Positions 7,582 to 16,559 of a stretch of DNA of 64,000 nt are shown piece after piece. The stretch comes from Mycobacterium sp. (lineage in GTDB: Bacteria > Actinomycetota > Actinomycetes > Mycobacteriales > Mycobacteriaceae). A model generated the notes under the pieces. It saw only the letters and a list, made by a program, of their open reading frames with translations, was not told the origin of the DNA and did not search any database. Position 1 is the first letter of the stretch. Each line of letters begins with the position of its first letter. The position numbers and the translations under genes are program-made. The DNA lies in assembly GCF_002863225.1 (NCBI RefSeq), contig NZ_PKEK01000009.1:1-64000 (forward strand), in the 5' to 3' direction.

Positions 7582-8416
7582 GACCGAGCTTGCCTTCGTC
7601 GACATACGACCGCAGCAGGTCCCTGGGACCCGTTGGCAGTTGGGGAAATTCGTCGACGTAATGGTTTTCGATGTCCAGGGCGACGTCCAGTCCGACCAGG
7701 TCCATCAATTGAAACGGTCCAGCGGGAGCGCCGAGGTTGAGCTTGTACATGCCGTCGACGTCTTCGGGGCGGGCCACACCCTCGGCCACCACGGCCAGCG
7801 ACTCTCGCTTGATGGCCGCCCACACCCGATTGAAGATGAAGCCGGTGCACTCCTTGCGCGCCTCGAACGGGTAGACACCGAATTCGGGCAGCACCGCGAG
7901 CAGCGTGTCGAGCAGACCCCGGTCAGTCTGGCCGTCGGACATCAGGTCGAGCCCGGTGACATCGGGCGGCATGTAGAAGTGCGTGTTACAGAAACGCGTT
8001 TTGTCCCTGATGTTTTCGGCCATCAACCGCGACGGATACGACGACGAGTTGGTCGCGAAAATGGTGTCGGCCGGCGCGGCTTCGTCAATCTCGCCCCATA
8101 GCGGAATCTTGATCTCGAGCTTTTCCGGCGCCGACTCCACCGCCAGCCAGGCGCCGTCCAGCGCCTCGGTGAGCGATGTCGTCCCCGTCGCCTCGCCCGG
8201 CTCGCCGAAGCCTCGGCTTTCGATCACTCTCGAAAGGTTCGCCGCCACATACTGTGTCGCATCGGCCAGTTGTTCGTCGCGGCGAGCGTAGATCCGCACC
8301 GACCCGCCGCGACTGGCGAACATCAACGCGATCCGCCGGCCCAACGTCCCCGCGCCGATCACCGCGACCGGCCGGTTCCGGATGTCGTCGAATGTGTAGG
8401 TGTAGCGACTCGTCAT
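7550..8416 (-). CDS. 3-hydroxyacyl-CoA dehydrogenase family protein
   Basis: A 288-residue protein with an N-terminal NAD-binding fold (VIGAGTLGRRIALMFA) and the C-terminal helical 3HCDH domain. The catalytic histidine appears in NTHFYMPP. The glutamate of the usual LVE segment after it seems replaced (GLDLMSDG), so either the family assignment holds with altered catalysis or the substrate differs. Closest in style to single-domain 3-hydroxybutyryl-CoA dehydrogenases. The ATG at 8416 fits the start of the Rossmann fold. The 3' end overlaps the FAD oxidoreductase gene by 32 bases. Confidence 0.8.
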   Translation of the reverse strand: MTSRYTYTFDDIRNRPVAVIGAGTLGRRIALMFASRGGSVRIYARRDEQLADATQYVAANLSRVIESRGFGEPGEATGTTSLTEALDGAWLAVESAPEKLEIKIPLWGEIDEAAPADTIFATNSSSYPSRLMAENIRDKTRFCNTHFYMPPDVTGLDLMSDGQTDRGLLDTLLAVLPEFGVYPFEARKECTGFIFNRVWAAIKRESLAVVAEGVARPEDVDGMYKLNLGAPAGPFQLMDLVGLDVALDIENHYVDEFPQLPTGPRDLLRSYVDEGKLGLKTGEGFYRY

Positions 8417-8503
8417 ATCGATACGTTAGCGTTGCGCGCAAACCACTTGTGCCACTTTGATTTCAATGGTCACAGGATGCCGATTTCTGTCGGACCCCGT
8501 TTC

Positions 8504-8509
8504 TAAAAT
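8504..8509 (+). promoter_or_regulatory. Likely -10 element of a leaderless promoter for the DUF222/HNH gene
   Basis: TAAAAT ends six bases before the ATG at 8516, the spacing expected when transcription starts at the A of the start codon. No clear -35 element or usable Shine-Dalgarno sequence is present (GGGG is one base from the ATG). Confidence 0.4.
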
Positions 8510-8515
8510 TGGGGC

Positions 8516-9880
8516 ATGTCGTCGAGCACGCGTGAAGAGGTCGTCGAGAGCCTCGACGCGCTCGATGCCGGCCTGGACCGCGTGTGCGCCTTGTCCTTCG
8601 ACATACTGACCACACCAGAACGGCTCCGCGTGCTGGAGCGGTTGGAGGCAACCGCGAGGCGCCTCCGAGTCCCCGGACATGCGCTGGTCACTCAGCTCGC
8701 CGAGCAGGCAGGCGACGAGGAACTGGGCGGCCGACTGGCGGACGCCCTGGCCAACCAGCTGCGCATCTCCCGCAGCGAGGCGACCCGGCGCATCGGCGAG
8801 GCCGCCGATCTGGGCGAACGCCGCGCGTTGACCGGCGAATCGCTGTCACCGCGGCTGACCGCGACAGCCGAAGCGCAACGCCAGGGACGCATCGGCGACG
8901 AACACGTCGCGGTGATTCGCAGCTTCTTCCGTCGCCTGCCCGATGGCGTAGACCCGTTGACGCAGCAGGCCGCCGAGGCCGACTTGGCGGACAAGGCCAG
9001 CGAGTATCGCCCCGATGAGGTGGCGAAGTACGCGCAGGTCTTGATGGATTGCCTGAACCCGGACGGCAACTTCACCGACGCGGATCGCGCCCGACGTCGC
9101 GGCGTCGTCGTCGGCCGGCAGGAAGCCGATGGCATGTCGCGCATCAGGGGCTACCTGAATCCCGAGTTGCGGGCCACGTTCGACGCGGTGCTGGCCAAGC
9201 TGGCCGCGCCCGGGATGTGCAACCCCGACGACGCCACTCCCGTCGTCGACGACGACCCGTCCGACAGCGCCCGCCGACGCGACACCCGATCAGAGGCCCA
9301 GCGCAATCACGACGCTCTGCTCGCAGGATTGCGCGGTCTGTTGATGTCCGGGAAGCTCGGCCAGCACAACGGACTGCCCACCACCATCGTGGTGACGACC
9401 ACGTTGAAAGAGTTGGCGTCCGCGGCCGGGCACGGACGTGTCGCGGGCGGAAGCTGGTTGCCCATGAGCGACCTCGTCCGGCTGGCCGGTCACGCTCATC
9501 ACTACCTCGCCATCTTCGACGAGGGCAAACCGCTGGCCCTCTACCACGGCAAGCGGCTGGCCTCTCCGGCGCAACGAATCATGTTGCACGCCAGGGATCG
9601 CGGCTGCACGAAGCCGGGCTGCACCGCGCCCGGATATTGGACTCAGGCGCACCACACCAAGGGCTGGGCGGCGACTCGTCGAACCGACGCCGCCGAGATG
9701 GCGCTGGCCTGCGGGCCCGACAACCGACTCGCCGAGAAGGGTTGGACGACCAGAATCAACGCCCGGGGCGAGGTCGAGTGGATACCCCCGCCGCACCTGG
9801 ACCGCGGGCAACCGCGGGTCAACACCTTCCACCACCCCGAGAAGATGCTCGCGCCCGACGAAGAACCGGACGCGGCGTGA
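8516..9880 (+). CDS. DUF222 / HNH endonuclease-signature protein (13E12 repeat family)
   Basis: A 454-residue protein. The N-terminal two thirds form the helical DUF222 domain. The C-terminal HNH region shows the zinc/metal pattern C-x4-C with AHHTKGWAA and [11 protein letters not shown]. It belongs to the REP13E12 family, which is multicopy in many actinobacteria and, in M. tuberculosis, provides attachment targets for phiRv1-type prophages. The biochemical role is unproven; nuclease activity is inferred from the HNH motif. The frame is intact, with no flanking inverted repeats or target duplication, so I see no evidence that this copy is currently mobile or disrupted. Its stop is one base from the stop of the convergent SRAP gene. 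Confidence 0.85.
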   Translation: MSSSTREEVVESLDALDAGLDRVCALSFDILTTPERLRVLERLEATARRLRVPGHALVTQLAEQAGDEELGGRLADALANQLRISRSEATRRIGEAADLGERRALTGESLSPRLTATAEAQRQGRIGDEHVAVIRSFFRRLPDGVDPLTQQAAEADLADKASEYRPDEVAKYAQVLMDCLNPDGNFTDADRARRRGVVVGRQEADGMSRIRGYLNPELRATFDAVLAKLAAPGMCNPDDATPVVDDDPSDSARRRDTRSEAQRNHDALLAGLRGLLMSGKLGQHNGLPTTIVVTTTLKELASAAGHGRVAGGSWLPMSDLVRLAGHAHHYLAIFDEGKPLALYHGKRLASPAQRIMLHARDRGCTKPGCTAPGYWTQAHHTKGWAATRRTDAAEMALACGPDNRLAEKGWTTRINARGEVEWIPPPHLDRGQPRVNTFHHPEKMLAPDEEPDAA

Positions 9881-9881
9881 A

Positions 9882-10646
9882 CTACAGCAGCGTCGCCTGT
9901 TGAGGCTGCGGCTCGGCCGGTCGCAAGAGTTCAGGGCCGTTGTTGCGAATGTTGTTGACCAGCGTGGAGATCTCGCGCATTTCGATGCCGTCGATGTTCG
10001 GCGGTGCGGCAAGGAAGTCAAGGTCGGCCGGCGCATCGGGATCCAGCCAGCGATCCCACTCCCCCTCGGGCACGATCAGCGGCATCCGGTCATGGATGCC
10101 GGCCAGCTCGCCGACCGCGTCGGTGGTGATGATCGTGCAACTCAGCAACGGATCGCCGTCTTTGGCCGGCTTCCAGACCGACCACAGCCCCGCCATGAAC
10201 AGCATGTCGCCGTCGGCGCGGTGCATGAAGAACGGTGTCTTGCGCGCCTTCTTGCCGGTGTCGGCGGGGTTGGCACGCCACTCGTAGTAGCCGTCCATCG
10301 GCACCAGACAGCGCTTGGACTTGGCACTGGACCGAAAGGCCGGTGAGGACGTGACCTTCTCGGCGCGGGCGTTGATCAGCAGCGGACCCTTGGTTTCCGG
10401 TTTGCCGTCTGAATCGGCCTTGGCCCACGGTGGGATCAACCCCCAGCGCATCGACCGCACCCGCCGGGTGGCCTCGTCGTCGGGGTCCTCGGGGTCGGAA
10501 TGCCGGCGAACCACGGTGGTGACGGTGGTGGTGGGCGCCACGTTGTAGTTCGGGGCGGCTGACTCCGCCGCGCGTGCCTCGTTGATCGCCTCGATCTTCT
10601 CGGCCAGCAGAGCCGGGTCGGTTGTCACTGCGAATCGTCCGCACAT
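9882..10646 (-). CDS. SRAP domain protein (HMCES/YedK-like, abasic-site DNA-protein crosslinker)
   Basis: A 254-residue SOS-response-associated peptidase domain. The start MCGRFAV is diagnostic: after Met removal Cys2 becomes the catalytic residue that crosslinks to abasic sites in single-stranded DNA. Other hallmarks present are [32 protein letters not shown] and the catalytic histidine in AGIHDRMP. The frame is open upstream to 10784 across tandem repeats, but the Cys2 requirement fixes the start at 10646. It is divergent from aroA. Confidence 0.92.
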   Translation of the reverse strand: MCGRFAVTTDPALLAEKIEAINEARAAESAAPNYNVAPTTTVTTVVRRHSDPEDPDDEATRRVRSMRWGLIPPWAKADSDGKPETKGPLLINARAEKVTSSPAFRSSAKSKRCLVPMDGYYEWRANPADTGKKARKTPFFMHRADGDMLFMAGLWSVWKPAKDGDPLLSCTIITTDAVGELAGIHDRMPLIVPEGEWDRWLDPDAPADLDFLAAPPNIDGIEMREISTLVNNIRNNGPELLRPAEPQPQQATLL

Positions 10647-10674
10647 GTCTCCATTGTTGCCCGCTCGGTTCACT

Positions 10675-10776
10675 GGCGGCGACCCGCTGCACCCGGCTTC
10701 GCCGCGCTTGCGATCGCCTGTGTCATCCGGCGGCGACCCGCTGCACCCGGCTTCGCCGCGCTTGCGATCGCCTGTG
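10675..10776. repeat. Two 48-bp tandem intergenic repeats between SRAP and aroA genes
   Basis: Two identical 48-base copies, at 10675-10722 and 10729-10776, have a 54-base period and a 6-base linker. Each begins GGCGGCGACCCGCTGCACC and ends GCGATCGCCTGTG, so its ends are partly complementary (GGCGA/TCGCC). The array fills nearly the whole gap between the divergent SRAP and aroA starts. It has the same size and period as the mtrA-mtrB repeats but a different core. Confidence 0.85.
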
Positions 10777-10783
10777 GGCCACA

Positions 10784-12076
10784 ATGGAGCACGTGGATAC
10801 CTGGCCCGCCCCCTTCACCTCGCGGCCGGTACACGCCACGGTGACGGTGCCGGGCTCGAAATCGCAGACCAACCGCGCGCTGGTGCTGGCGGCGCTGGCC
10901 GCCGCCAACGGCTCCTCGACCATCAGTGGCGCGCTGCGCAGTCGTGACACCGACCTGATGATCGGCGCGCTGGTCGCCCTCGGCCTGCAGGTCGACGGAC
11001 CGGCCGACGAACTGGAAGTCAGCGGGACGATCGCCCCACCCGCGGACGCCCGCATCGACTGCGGGCTGGCCGGCACGGTGCTGCGGTTCGTCCCGTCGCT
11101 GGCGGCCCTTGGGCTGGAGACCGTCACCTTCGACGGCGACGAGCAGGCCCGGGCTCGCCCGATCACTCCCCTGCTGAACGCGCTGCGCGGTCTGGGCGTC
11201 GACATCGACGGCGACGGGCTTCCGTTCCGGGTTCGCGGCGCGGGAAAGGTCGCCGGTGGCGCGGTGGAGATCGACGCCTCGGCCTCGTCGCAGTTCGTCT
11301 CCGGCCTGCTGCTCGCCGGTTCGTCGTTCGCCGACGGCCTGGCCGTGCGCCACGTCGGCCCGTCGCTGCCGTCAGCGCCGCACATCGCGATGACGGTGGC
11401 GATGCTGCGCCAGGCCGGCGTGCACGTCGACGACACCACCGCCAACCGCTGGGACATCCGGCCGGGTCCCGTCGCGGCCCGGCACTGGCACATCGAACCG
11501 GACCTGTCGAACGCCGTCCCGTTCATCGCCGCGGCGGTGGTCAGCGCCGGAACGGTCCGGATCACCGGCTGGCCGACCGCCAGCATTCAACCCGCCGACA
11601 CCATCCTCGGCATCCTTGCCCAATTGAATTGCACTGTGAAGCGGGATGATTCGTACCTCGAAGTGCAGGGGCCGCAATCGTATTCCGGATTCGACGTCAA
11701 CCTGCGCGACGTCGGCGAGTTGACCCCGTCGGTGGCGGTGCTCGCCGCACTGGCCGCACCCGGTTCGACATCGCGGTTGTCCGGCATCGCCCACCTGCGC
11801 GGCCACGAGACCGACCGGCTGGCCGCGCTGAGCACCGAGATCAACCGGCTCGGCGGCGACTGCCGCGAGACCGCCGACGGGCTGGAGATCACCGCGACCC
11901 CGATGCGCGCCGGCACCTGGCAGTCCTACGCCGACCACCGGATGGCGACGGCCGGGGCCATCGTCGGTCTGCGGGTCGACGGCGTGCACGTCGAGGACAT
12001 CGAGACCACCGCCAAGACGCTGCCGAACTTCCCGTCGATGTGGGGCGACATGCTGGCGCAGGAGTCCGGCGGTTGA
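10784..12076 (+). CDS. aroA: 3-phosphoshikimate 1-carboxyvinyltransferase (EPSP synthase)
   Basis: A 430-residue EPSP synthase of the shikimate pathway. It transfers enolpyruvyl from PEP to shikimate-3-phosphate in the cytosol. Family signatures are clear: [17 protein letters not shown] near the N-terminus, [10 protein letters not shown], the [10 protein letters not shown] segment and the C-terminal [11 protein letters not shown] and DHRMA motifs. Both domains are complete. The ATG at 10784 is used; a GTG three codons later (10793) aligns better with the M. tuberculosis N-terminus and cannot be excluded. The stop overlaps the TTG start of rsgA. Confidence 0.95.
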   Translation: MEHVDTWPAPFTSRPVHATVTVPGSKSQTNRALVLAALAAANGSSTISGALRSRDTDLMIGALVALGLQVDGPADELEVSGTIAPPADARIDCGLAGTVLRFVPSLAALGLETVTFDGDEQARARPITPLLNALRGLGVDIDGDGLPFRVRGAGKVAGGAVEIDASASSQFVSGLLLAGSSFADGLAVRHVGPSLPSAPHIAMTVAMLRQAGVHVDDTTANRWDIRPGPVAARHWHIEPDLSNAVPFIAAAVVSAGTVRITGWPTASIQPADTILGILAQLNCTVKRDDSYLEVQGPQSYSGFDVNLRDVGELTPSVAVLAALAAPGSTSRLSGIAHLRGHETDRLAALSTEINRLGGDCRETADGLEITATPMRAGTWQSYADHRMATAGAIVGLRVDGVHVEDIETTAKTLPNFPSMWGDMLAQESGG

Positions 12077-13053
12077 AGCCGGAGGACTACGACGAGTCCG
12101 ACGTCAAAATCCGCTCCGGGAAAGGCTCCCGGCCGCGGACCAAAACCCGCCCCGAGCACGCCGACGCCAAACCCGCGATGGTGGTCAGCGTCGACCGCGG
12201 CCGCTGGGGATGCGTGCTCGGCGGCGACATTGACCAGCGCGTCACGGCAATGCGCGCAAGGGAATTGGGCCGCACCCCGATCGTCGTCGGCGACGAGGTC
12301 GACATCGTCGGGGATCTGTCCGGCCGAACGGACACGCTGGCCCGTATCGTGCGCCGCGGCCCGAGGCGAACGCTGTTGCGGCGCACCGCCGATGACACCG
12401 ACCCGACCGAACGCGTGGTGGTGGCCAACGCGGATCAGCTGCTGATCGTCGTGGCGCTGGCCGATCCACCGCCGCGGACAGGTCTGGTCGACCGGACTCT
12501 GATCGCGGCGTACGCGGGCGGACTCGTCCCTATTCTGTGTCTGACCAAAACCGATCTCGCGCCGGCTGAGCCGTTCGCCGAGCAGTTCGCCGACCTCGAC
12601 CTCGACGTGATCACCGCAGGCCGCGACGACCCGCTGGAGGCGGTATCGCATCTGTTGGTCGACAAGATCACGGTGCTGCTGGGCCATTCCGGCGTCGGCA
12701 AGTCGACGCTGGTGAATCGCCTTGTCCCCGAAGCACATCGAGCTGTCGGCGTCGTCACCGACATCGGCCGGGGCCGGCACACGTCCACCCAGTCGGTGGC
12801 GCTGCCCTACGACCCCGGCGGCTGGGTGATCGACACCCCCGGAATCCGCTCGTTCGGGCTGGCTCACATCAAACCCGACGATGTGGCGCTGGCGTTCTCC
12901 GACCTGGCGGAGGCAATCGAGAACTGCCCGCGCGGGTGCGGGCACCTCGGCCCGCCGGCCGATCCCGAATGTGCGCTCGACGAGTTGACCGGCCCTGCGG
13001 TGCGACGGGTGGCGGCCGCGCGCCGGCTGCTGGCGGCGTTGCGCGAAAGCTAA
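12073..13053 (+). CDS. rsgA: Small ribosomal subunit biogenesis GTPase RsgA
   Basis: A 326-residue circularly permuted GTPase. It has an N-terminal OB-fold, then G4 (TKTD), the P-loop GHSGVGKST and G3 (DTPG), and ends with a zinc knuckle ([17 protein letters not shown]). RsgA checks late maturation of the 30S subunit. The TTG at 12073 overlaps the aroA stop (TTGA) and is preceded by GGAG; its product starts [11 protein letters not shown], matching Rv3228. The frame is open upstream inside aroA without a better start. The last four bases overlap the convergent SRPBCC gene. Confidence 0.93.
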   Translation: MKPEDYDESDVKIRSGKGSRPRTKTRPEHADAKPAMVVSVDRGRWGCVLGGDIDQRVTAMRARELGRTPIVVGDEVDIVGDLSGRTDTLARIVRRGPRRTLLRRTADDTDPTERVVVANADQLLIVVALADPPPRTGLVDRTLIAAYAGGLVPILCLTKTDLAPAEPFAEQFADLDLDVITAGRDDPLEAVSHLLVDKITVLLGHSGVGKSTLVNRLVPEAHRAVGVVTDIGRGRHTSTQSVALPYDPGGWVIDTPGIRSFGLAHIKPDDVALAFSDLAEAIENCPRGCGHLGPPADPECALDELTGPAVRRVAAARRLLAALRES

Positions 13054-13541
13054 GACTCGGCCCGCGACCGGACCCACTCAAGGTTGGCCTGCATGTTCTG
13101 CTGCCACTCGGCCAGTCGATTGGACACGATCCTGGCCTCCTTCTCCGGCATCGCCTCGATCGCCGGGGTCAGGCCCGACGGGCCGGGACCCATCCGGCCC
13201 CACTGCCGGATGAGTACGCCGTCGCTGGTCGGCTCGACCTCGAATCCCCATGTCGCGCTGGCGCCGTCGGGCCCCACCACGTCGTACACCCAGCGGCGTT
13301 GCTCCTCGACTTCGACCACTTGGCACACCGTCGACCAGTCGCCGAACGCCTGGTGGCTGCTGCGTCCGCAGAACCGCGCGCCGACCTCGACGCCGGTGGC
13401 GCCGTCGAGCCAATCGACGCCCTGCAGCTCCGCGGAGCACCGGGTCGGCAGATCGATGTCGGTGACCAGCGCCCAGGCCGTGGGCAGGTCGCACCGAACG
13501 CGCTGAGTCACTTCGACTGTGGGTAGATCGCGATAGCGCAT
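13050..13541 (-). CDS. SRPBCC-fold (polyketide cyclase/START-like) protein
   Basis: A 163-residue protein with the pattern of SRPBCC ligand-binding folds: an N-terminal strand-rich segment (VTQRVRCDLPTAWALVTDIDLP), a central GFEVEPTSDGVLIRQWG sheet and a long C-terminal helix. The ligand is unknown; these proteins bind lipids or aromatic polyketides. The ATG at 13541 is used; another in-frame ATG lies at 13553. It is divergent from the F420-type oxidoreductase gene, and the two start regions nearly overlap. Confidence 0.78.
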   Translation of the reverse strand: MRYRDLPTVEVTQRVRCDLPTAWALVTDIDLPTRCSAELQGVDWLDGATGVEVGARFCGRSSHQAFGDWSTVCQVVEVEEQRRWVYDVVGPDGASATWGFEVEPTSDGVLIRQWGRMGPGPSGLTPAIEAMPEKEARIVSNRLAEWQQNMQANLEWVRSRAES

Positions 13542-13560
13542 GATGGCTAGCATGCCAGCC

Positions 13561-14595
13561 ATGAAGGTCGCCGCGATGGTGGAACCGCGAATGCCGGGCG
13601 CCGCAGAGTTCGCGGTGGCCGCCGAACAGATCGGCGTCACGTCGCTGTGGGTCCCCGAAGTCTGGGGGTACGACGCGCTGACCGGGCTGGCCTATCTGGC
13701 CGCCAAGACGTCGACGATTCAGCTGGGAACCTTCGTGGTGCAGCTGGGTTCGCGTAGTCCGGCGCTGTTGGCGACGTCGGCGCTGAGCTTGCAGGAGCTG
13801 TCGGCGGGCCGGTTCCTGCTGGGAGTCGGCACGTCCGGTCCGCGGGTCATGGAGGGTTGGCACGGCGTCCGGTTCCGCAAGCCGGTGCAGACCACCCGGG
13901 AGACCATCGAGATCGTCCGGATGGTGAGCCGCGGCGAGCGCCTCGAGCACGACGGCGAGATTTATCCGCTGCCGCTGCCGAACAGTCGCGGCGCGGCGAT
14001 CAAGCCGCTGGTCAGCCCCCGGCACGTCCCGGTCTACGTGGCGGCGATGGGACCGCGGAACCTGGAGTTGACCGGCGAGACGGCCGACGGCTGGCTGGGC
14101 AACGCGTTCATTCCGGAGGCGGCCGAGGTGTTCCTCGGACCATTGCGGGACGGGGCGCAGCGGGCCGGACGCAGCCTGGATGAACTCGACCTGGTGGCAC
14201 CGGTGGCGGTGGAATTCCACGATGACCAGGCGTCCGGTGACGCGGCCGCCCGCCGGCATGCCGAAGGCTATGCGTTCACCATTGGCGCGATGGGCGCGGG
14301 CGGTTCGAGCGGACAGAACTTCTACAACGACGCGTTCAGCCGCCTCGGTTACGCCGACGAAGTGGCGACGGTCGCCGCGCTGTGGCAGGCCGGCGAGCGC
14401 GACGAGGCCCGTGCCGCGGTGCCGCTGGATCTCGGGCGGCTGACGAATCTGCTTGGCACCGAAGACATCATCGCCGAGCGCATCGAACGCTACCGTGCAG
14501 TCGGCATCACCACGCTACTGGCGAAGCTGGAGGGCGAACCTCAACAGCAGCTGGCTACCCTGCAGCGGTTGGTCACCCTTGCGAGCAACGCGTGA
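13561..14595 (+). CDS. LLM-class F420-dependent oxidoreductase
   Basis: About 344 residues of a luciferase-like monooxygenase/F420-dependent TIM barrel. Typical segments are LWVPEVWGYDALT, LQELSAGRFLLGVGTSGP, VYVAAMGPRNLELTGETADGWLGN and the C-terminal LLGTEDIIAERI. The family transfers hydride to or from cofactor F420; the substrate is unknown. The fbiA-fbiB genes for F420 synthesis are in the same window. Four in-frame ATGs (13540, 13543, 13552, 13561) precede the conserved start; 13561 (MKVAAMVEP) is chosen by family length. Confidence 0.85.
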   Translation: MKVAAMVEPRMPGAAEFAVAAEQIGVTSLWVPEVWGYDALTGLAYLAAKTSTIQLGTFVVQLGSRSPALLATSALSLQELSAGRFLLGVGTSGPRVMEGWHGVRFRKPVQTTRETIEIVRMVSRGERLEHDGEIYPLPLPNSRGAAIKPLVSPRHVPVYVAAMGPRNLELTGETADGWLGNAFIPEAAEVFLGPLRDGAQRAGRSLDELDLVAPVAVEFHDDQASGDAAARRHAEGYAFTIGAMGAGGSSGQNFYNDAFSRLGYADEVATVAALWQAGERDEARAAVPLDLGRLTNLLGTEDIIAERIERYRAVGITTLLAKLEGEPQQQLATLQRLVTLASNA

Positions 14596-14656
14596 GGCAG
14601 AAGCCCGGGCTGTGAATCCGCGCGGTCCACGACCGTAGCTGCTGTCTCGCGGGTGT

Positions 14657-15181
14657 CTACAGCCGCATCATCGGCAGTGGGCGCAGCGGGTGACGCACCG
14701 CGTGACCGCTGAGACCTCTCGCCAAGAACGCATGAAAACCGTTGTACGGCAATGCCTTGACCGCCGCCTTCACTGCCGGCCGCGCGACACCTTGGCGCAG
14801 CACTCCGTGGCTGACGTCGATCAGGTCGGCCTGGCGAAAGGTCTCCGTCACCGTGGCGTCGCGCAAGGGACGCAGGCGGTGGTGTTCGGTGACCAGTGCC
14901 CGCAGTTGACCGATGTCGGTGACGCCGAATTCCTCGGCATACGCTTCGGCGAGGTCGGCGGACGGCCCCAGGTAGTCCCAGGTGCTGGCTGTCCAGATGC
15001 CCAGGTCGTGGGTCGCCCACGCCAGCGCCGCGACATCGGGCACCGAAAAGCCAAGCAGGAGTTGGTGGTAGGTGATGCAGCGATAGACGTGGTTGGCGTA
15101 CGCCGAGCGGTAGTCGCCTAACGCGTCGCTGTGCCGATCCAATACCGCGTCGACGATCGGGTGCGCGGTGACAACGTCCAC
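14657..15181 (-). CDS. HD-domain-like phosphohydrolase protein
   Basis: A 174-residue helical protein with the residue order of an HD domain: His in YANHVYRC, the His-Asp pair in ATHDLGIW, a double His in TEHHRLR and Asp in QADLIDVSH. HD domains bind metals and hydrolyse phosphoester or nucleotide substrates; the substrate here is unknown. The GTG at 15181 lies 11 bases after the desA3 stop, so it is probably the last gene of the desaturase unit. The frame is open upstream into desA3 without a signal. Confidence 0.7.
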   Translation of the reverse strand: MDVVTAHPIVDAVLDRHSDALGDYRSAYANHVYRCITYHQLLLGFSVPDVAALAWATHDLGIWTASTWDYLGPSADLAEAYAEEFGVTDIGQLRALVTEHHRLRPLRDATVTETFRQADLIDVSHGVLRQGVARPAVKAAVKALPYNGFHAFLARGLSGHAVRHPLRPLPMMRL

Positions 15182-15191
15182 CGCCCAGAGT

Positions 15192-16475
15192 CTAGGCGGC
15201 CAGATCGTCCGGTGTCTGCACCTCAACGACGGCCCGCTTGTTGCGCCGCCATCCGCGCACGGCCGCGATCGCCGACTTCAGGCCACGGCGACGTCCCGTC
15301 GAAGGATCCGTGCCGGCGAAACCCGGCCCCAGTTCGGCGAACATCGACTCGCTACGGGTCTCCGGGGCGTCGTCGGCGGTGGCGCGTAAGTACTTGTCCG
15401 GCAACGACAACTTGGCGATCGTCCGCCACGTCTTGCCGTACTGCACCAGGAAAGGGCCTGTGGTGTAAGGCAAGTCGTACTTCTCGCAGATTTGTCGCAC
15501 GCGCACTGCAATCTCGGGGTACCGGTTGCTCGGCAGATCCGGGAACAGGTGGTGCTCGATCTGGTGGGACAGGCTGCCGCTCATGAAACGCATGGCCGGG
15601 CCGGCGTTGATGTTGGCACTGCCCAGCATCTGGCGTAGGTACCAGTGCCCCTTCGACTCGCCGATCATATCGGTTTTCGTGAATTTCTCTGCGCCATCGG
15701 GGAAGTGGCCGCAGAAGATGATGGCGTTGGCCCAGACGTTGCGGATGATGTTGGCCAGGATGTTGGCCTTCAGCGTCGATTTGAACGACGCGCCGGGCGA
15801 CAGTGCCGTCAACGCCGGGAACGCCACGTAGTCCTTGAGCACCTGGTGGCCGGCTTTGTCCATGAATTCTTCGACGCGTTCGCGGGCGTCGTCGTTTTCC
15901 ATCCGCTTCATCACGATCTTGCCGATCTCGACGTGCTGGAGCCCGACGCCCCACTCGAAGCCGAGTGCGAGCATCGCGTTGTAGAACACGTTGAGCAGGT
16001 TGAAGCGCTTCCACGGGTGGTCGCGGGTCACGCGCAGCAACCCGTAGCCCACGTCGTCGTCCATGCCGAGGATGTTGGTGTACTTGTGGTGCACGTAATT
16101 GTGGGTGAAGCGCCAATGCTTGGACGACCCCATCATGTCCCACTCCCACGACGAGGAATGGATCTCGGGGTCGTTCATCCAGTCCCACTGGCCGTGCATG
16201 ACGTTGTGGCCGATCTCCATGTTCTCGATGATCTTGGCCACGCCGAGCGTCGCGGTACCGGCCCACCAGGCGGAGCGGCGCTTGCTGAACGCCAGCATCA
16301 CCCGTCCGGCCACTTCCAGCGCGCGCTGCGCTGCGATGGTGCGGTGGATGTAGCGAGCGTCGCGCTCGCCGCGGGAGTCTTCAATGTCCTGACGGATGGC
16401 GTCGAGTTCGACGCCCAGGTTCTCGATGTCAGCGTCCGTCAGATGCGTGAAAACATCGAGGTCGGTGATCGCCAT
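15192..16475 (-). CDS. desA3: Acyl-CoA delta-9 desaturase DesA3
   Basis: A 427-residue membrane desaturase with the three histidine boxes HNVMH (90-94), HNYVHH (125-130) and HQIEHH near residue 300. Hydrophobic stretches between them fit four membrane helices. It matches M. tuberculosis DesA3, which converts stearoyl-CoA to oleoyl-CoA for phospholipids and triacylglycerols using electrons from the Rv3230c-type reductase, whose gene is directly upstream here. The gap of 84 bases holds a tandem palindromic operator, so desA3 has its own controlled promoter. The product ends in a basic tail (GWRRNKRAVVEV). Confidence 0.95.
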   Translation of the reverse strand: MAITDLDVFTHLTDADIENLGVELDAIRQDIEDSRGERDARYIHRTIAAQRALEVAGRVMLAFSKRRSAWWAGTATLGVAKIIENMEIGHNVMHGQWDWMNDPEIHSSSWEWDMMGSSKHWRFTHNYVHHKYTNILGMDDDVGYGLLRVTRDHPWKRFNLLNVFYNAMLALGFEWGVGLQHVEIGKIVMKRMENDDARERVEEFMDKAGHQVLKDYVAFPALTALSPGASFKSTLKANILANIIRNVWANAIIFCGHFPDGAEKFTKTDMIGESKGHWYLRQMLGSANINAGPAMRFMSGSLSHQIEHHLFPDLPSNRYPEIAVRVRQICEKYDLPYTTGPFLVQYGKTWRTIAKLSLPDKYLRATADDAPETRSESMFAELGPGFAGTDPSTGRRRGLKSAIAAVRGWRRNKRAVVEVQTPDDLAA

Positions 16476-16510
16476 CGTTGAGTTTGCCTTCCTGCAGATT
16501 GCAGTTCCTG

Positions 16511-16546
16511 ACCTACGCTATCGTAACCTACGAAAGCGTAGGTTAC
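16511..16546. promoter_or_regulatory. Tandem palindromic operator upstream of desA3
   Basis: Two TACG-N4-CGTA palindromes lie 15 bp apart: 16514-16525 and 16529-16540. The second extends to a perfect 10-bp-arm inverted repeat (GTAACCTACG / CGTAGGTTAC, 16523-16546, 4-base centre). A minus-strand TACGAT within it (16525-16520) could be the -10 element of desA3, so binding would block transcription. The same layout recurs at 17758-17793. Confidence 0.75.
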
Positions 16547-16559
16547 TAGCCGGTAACTC

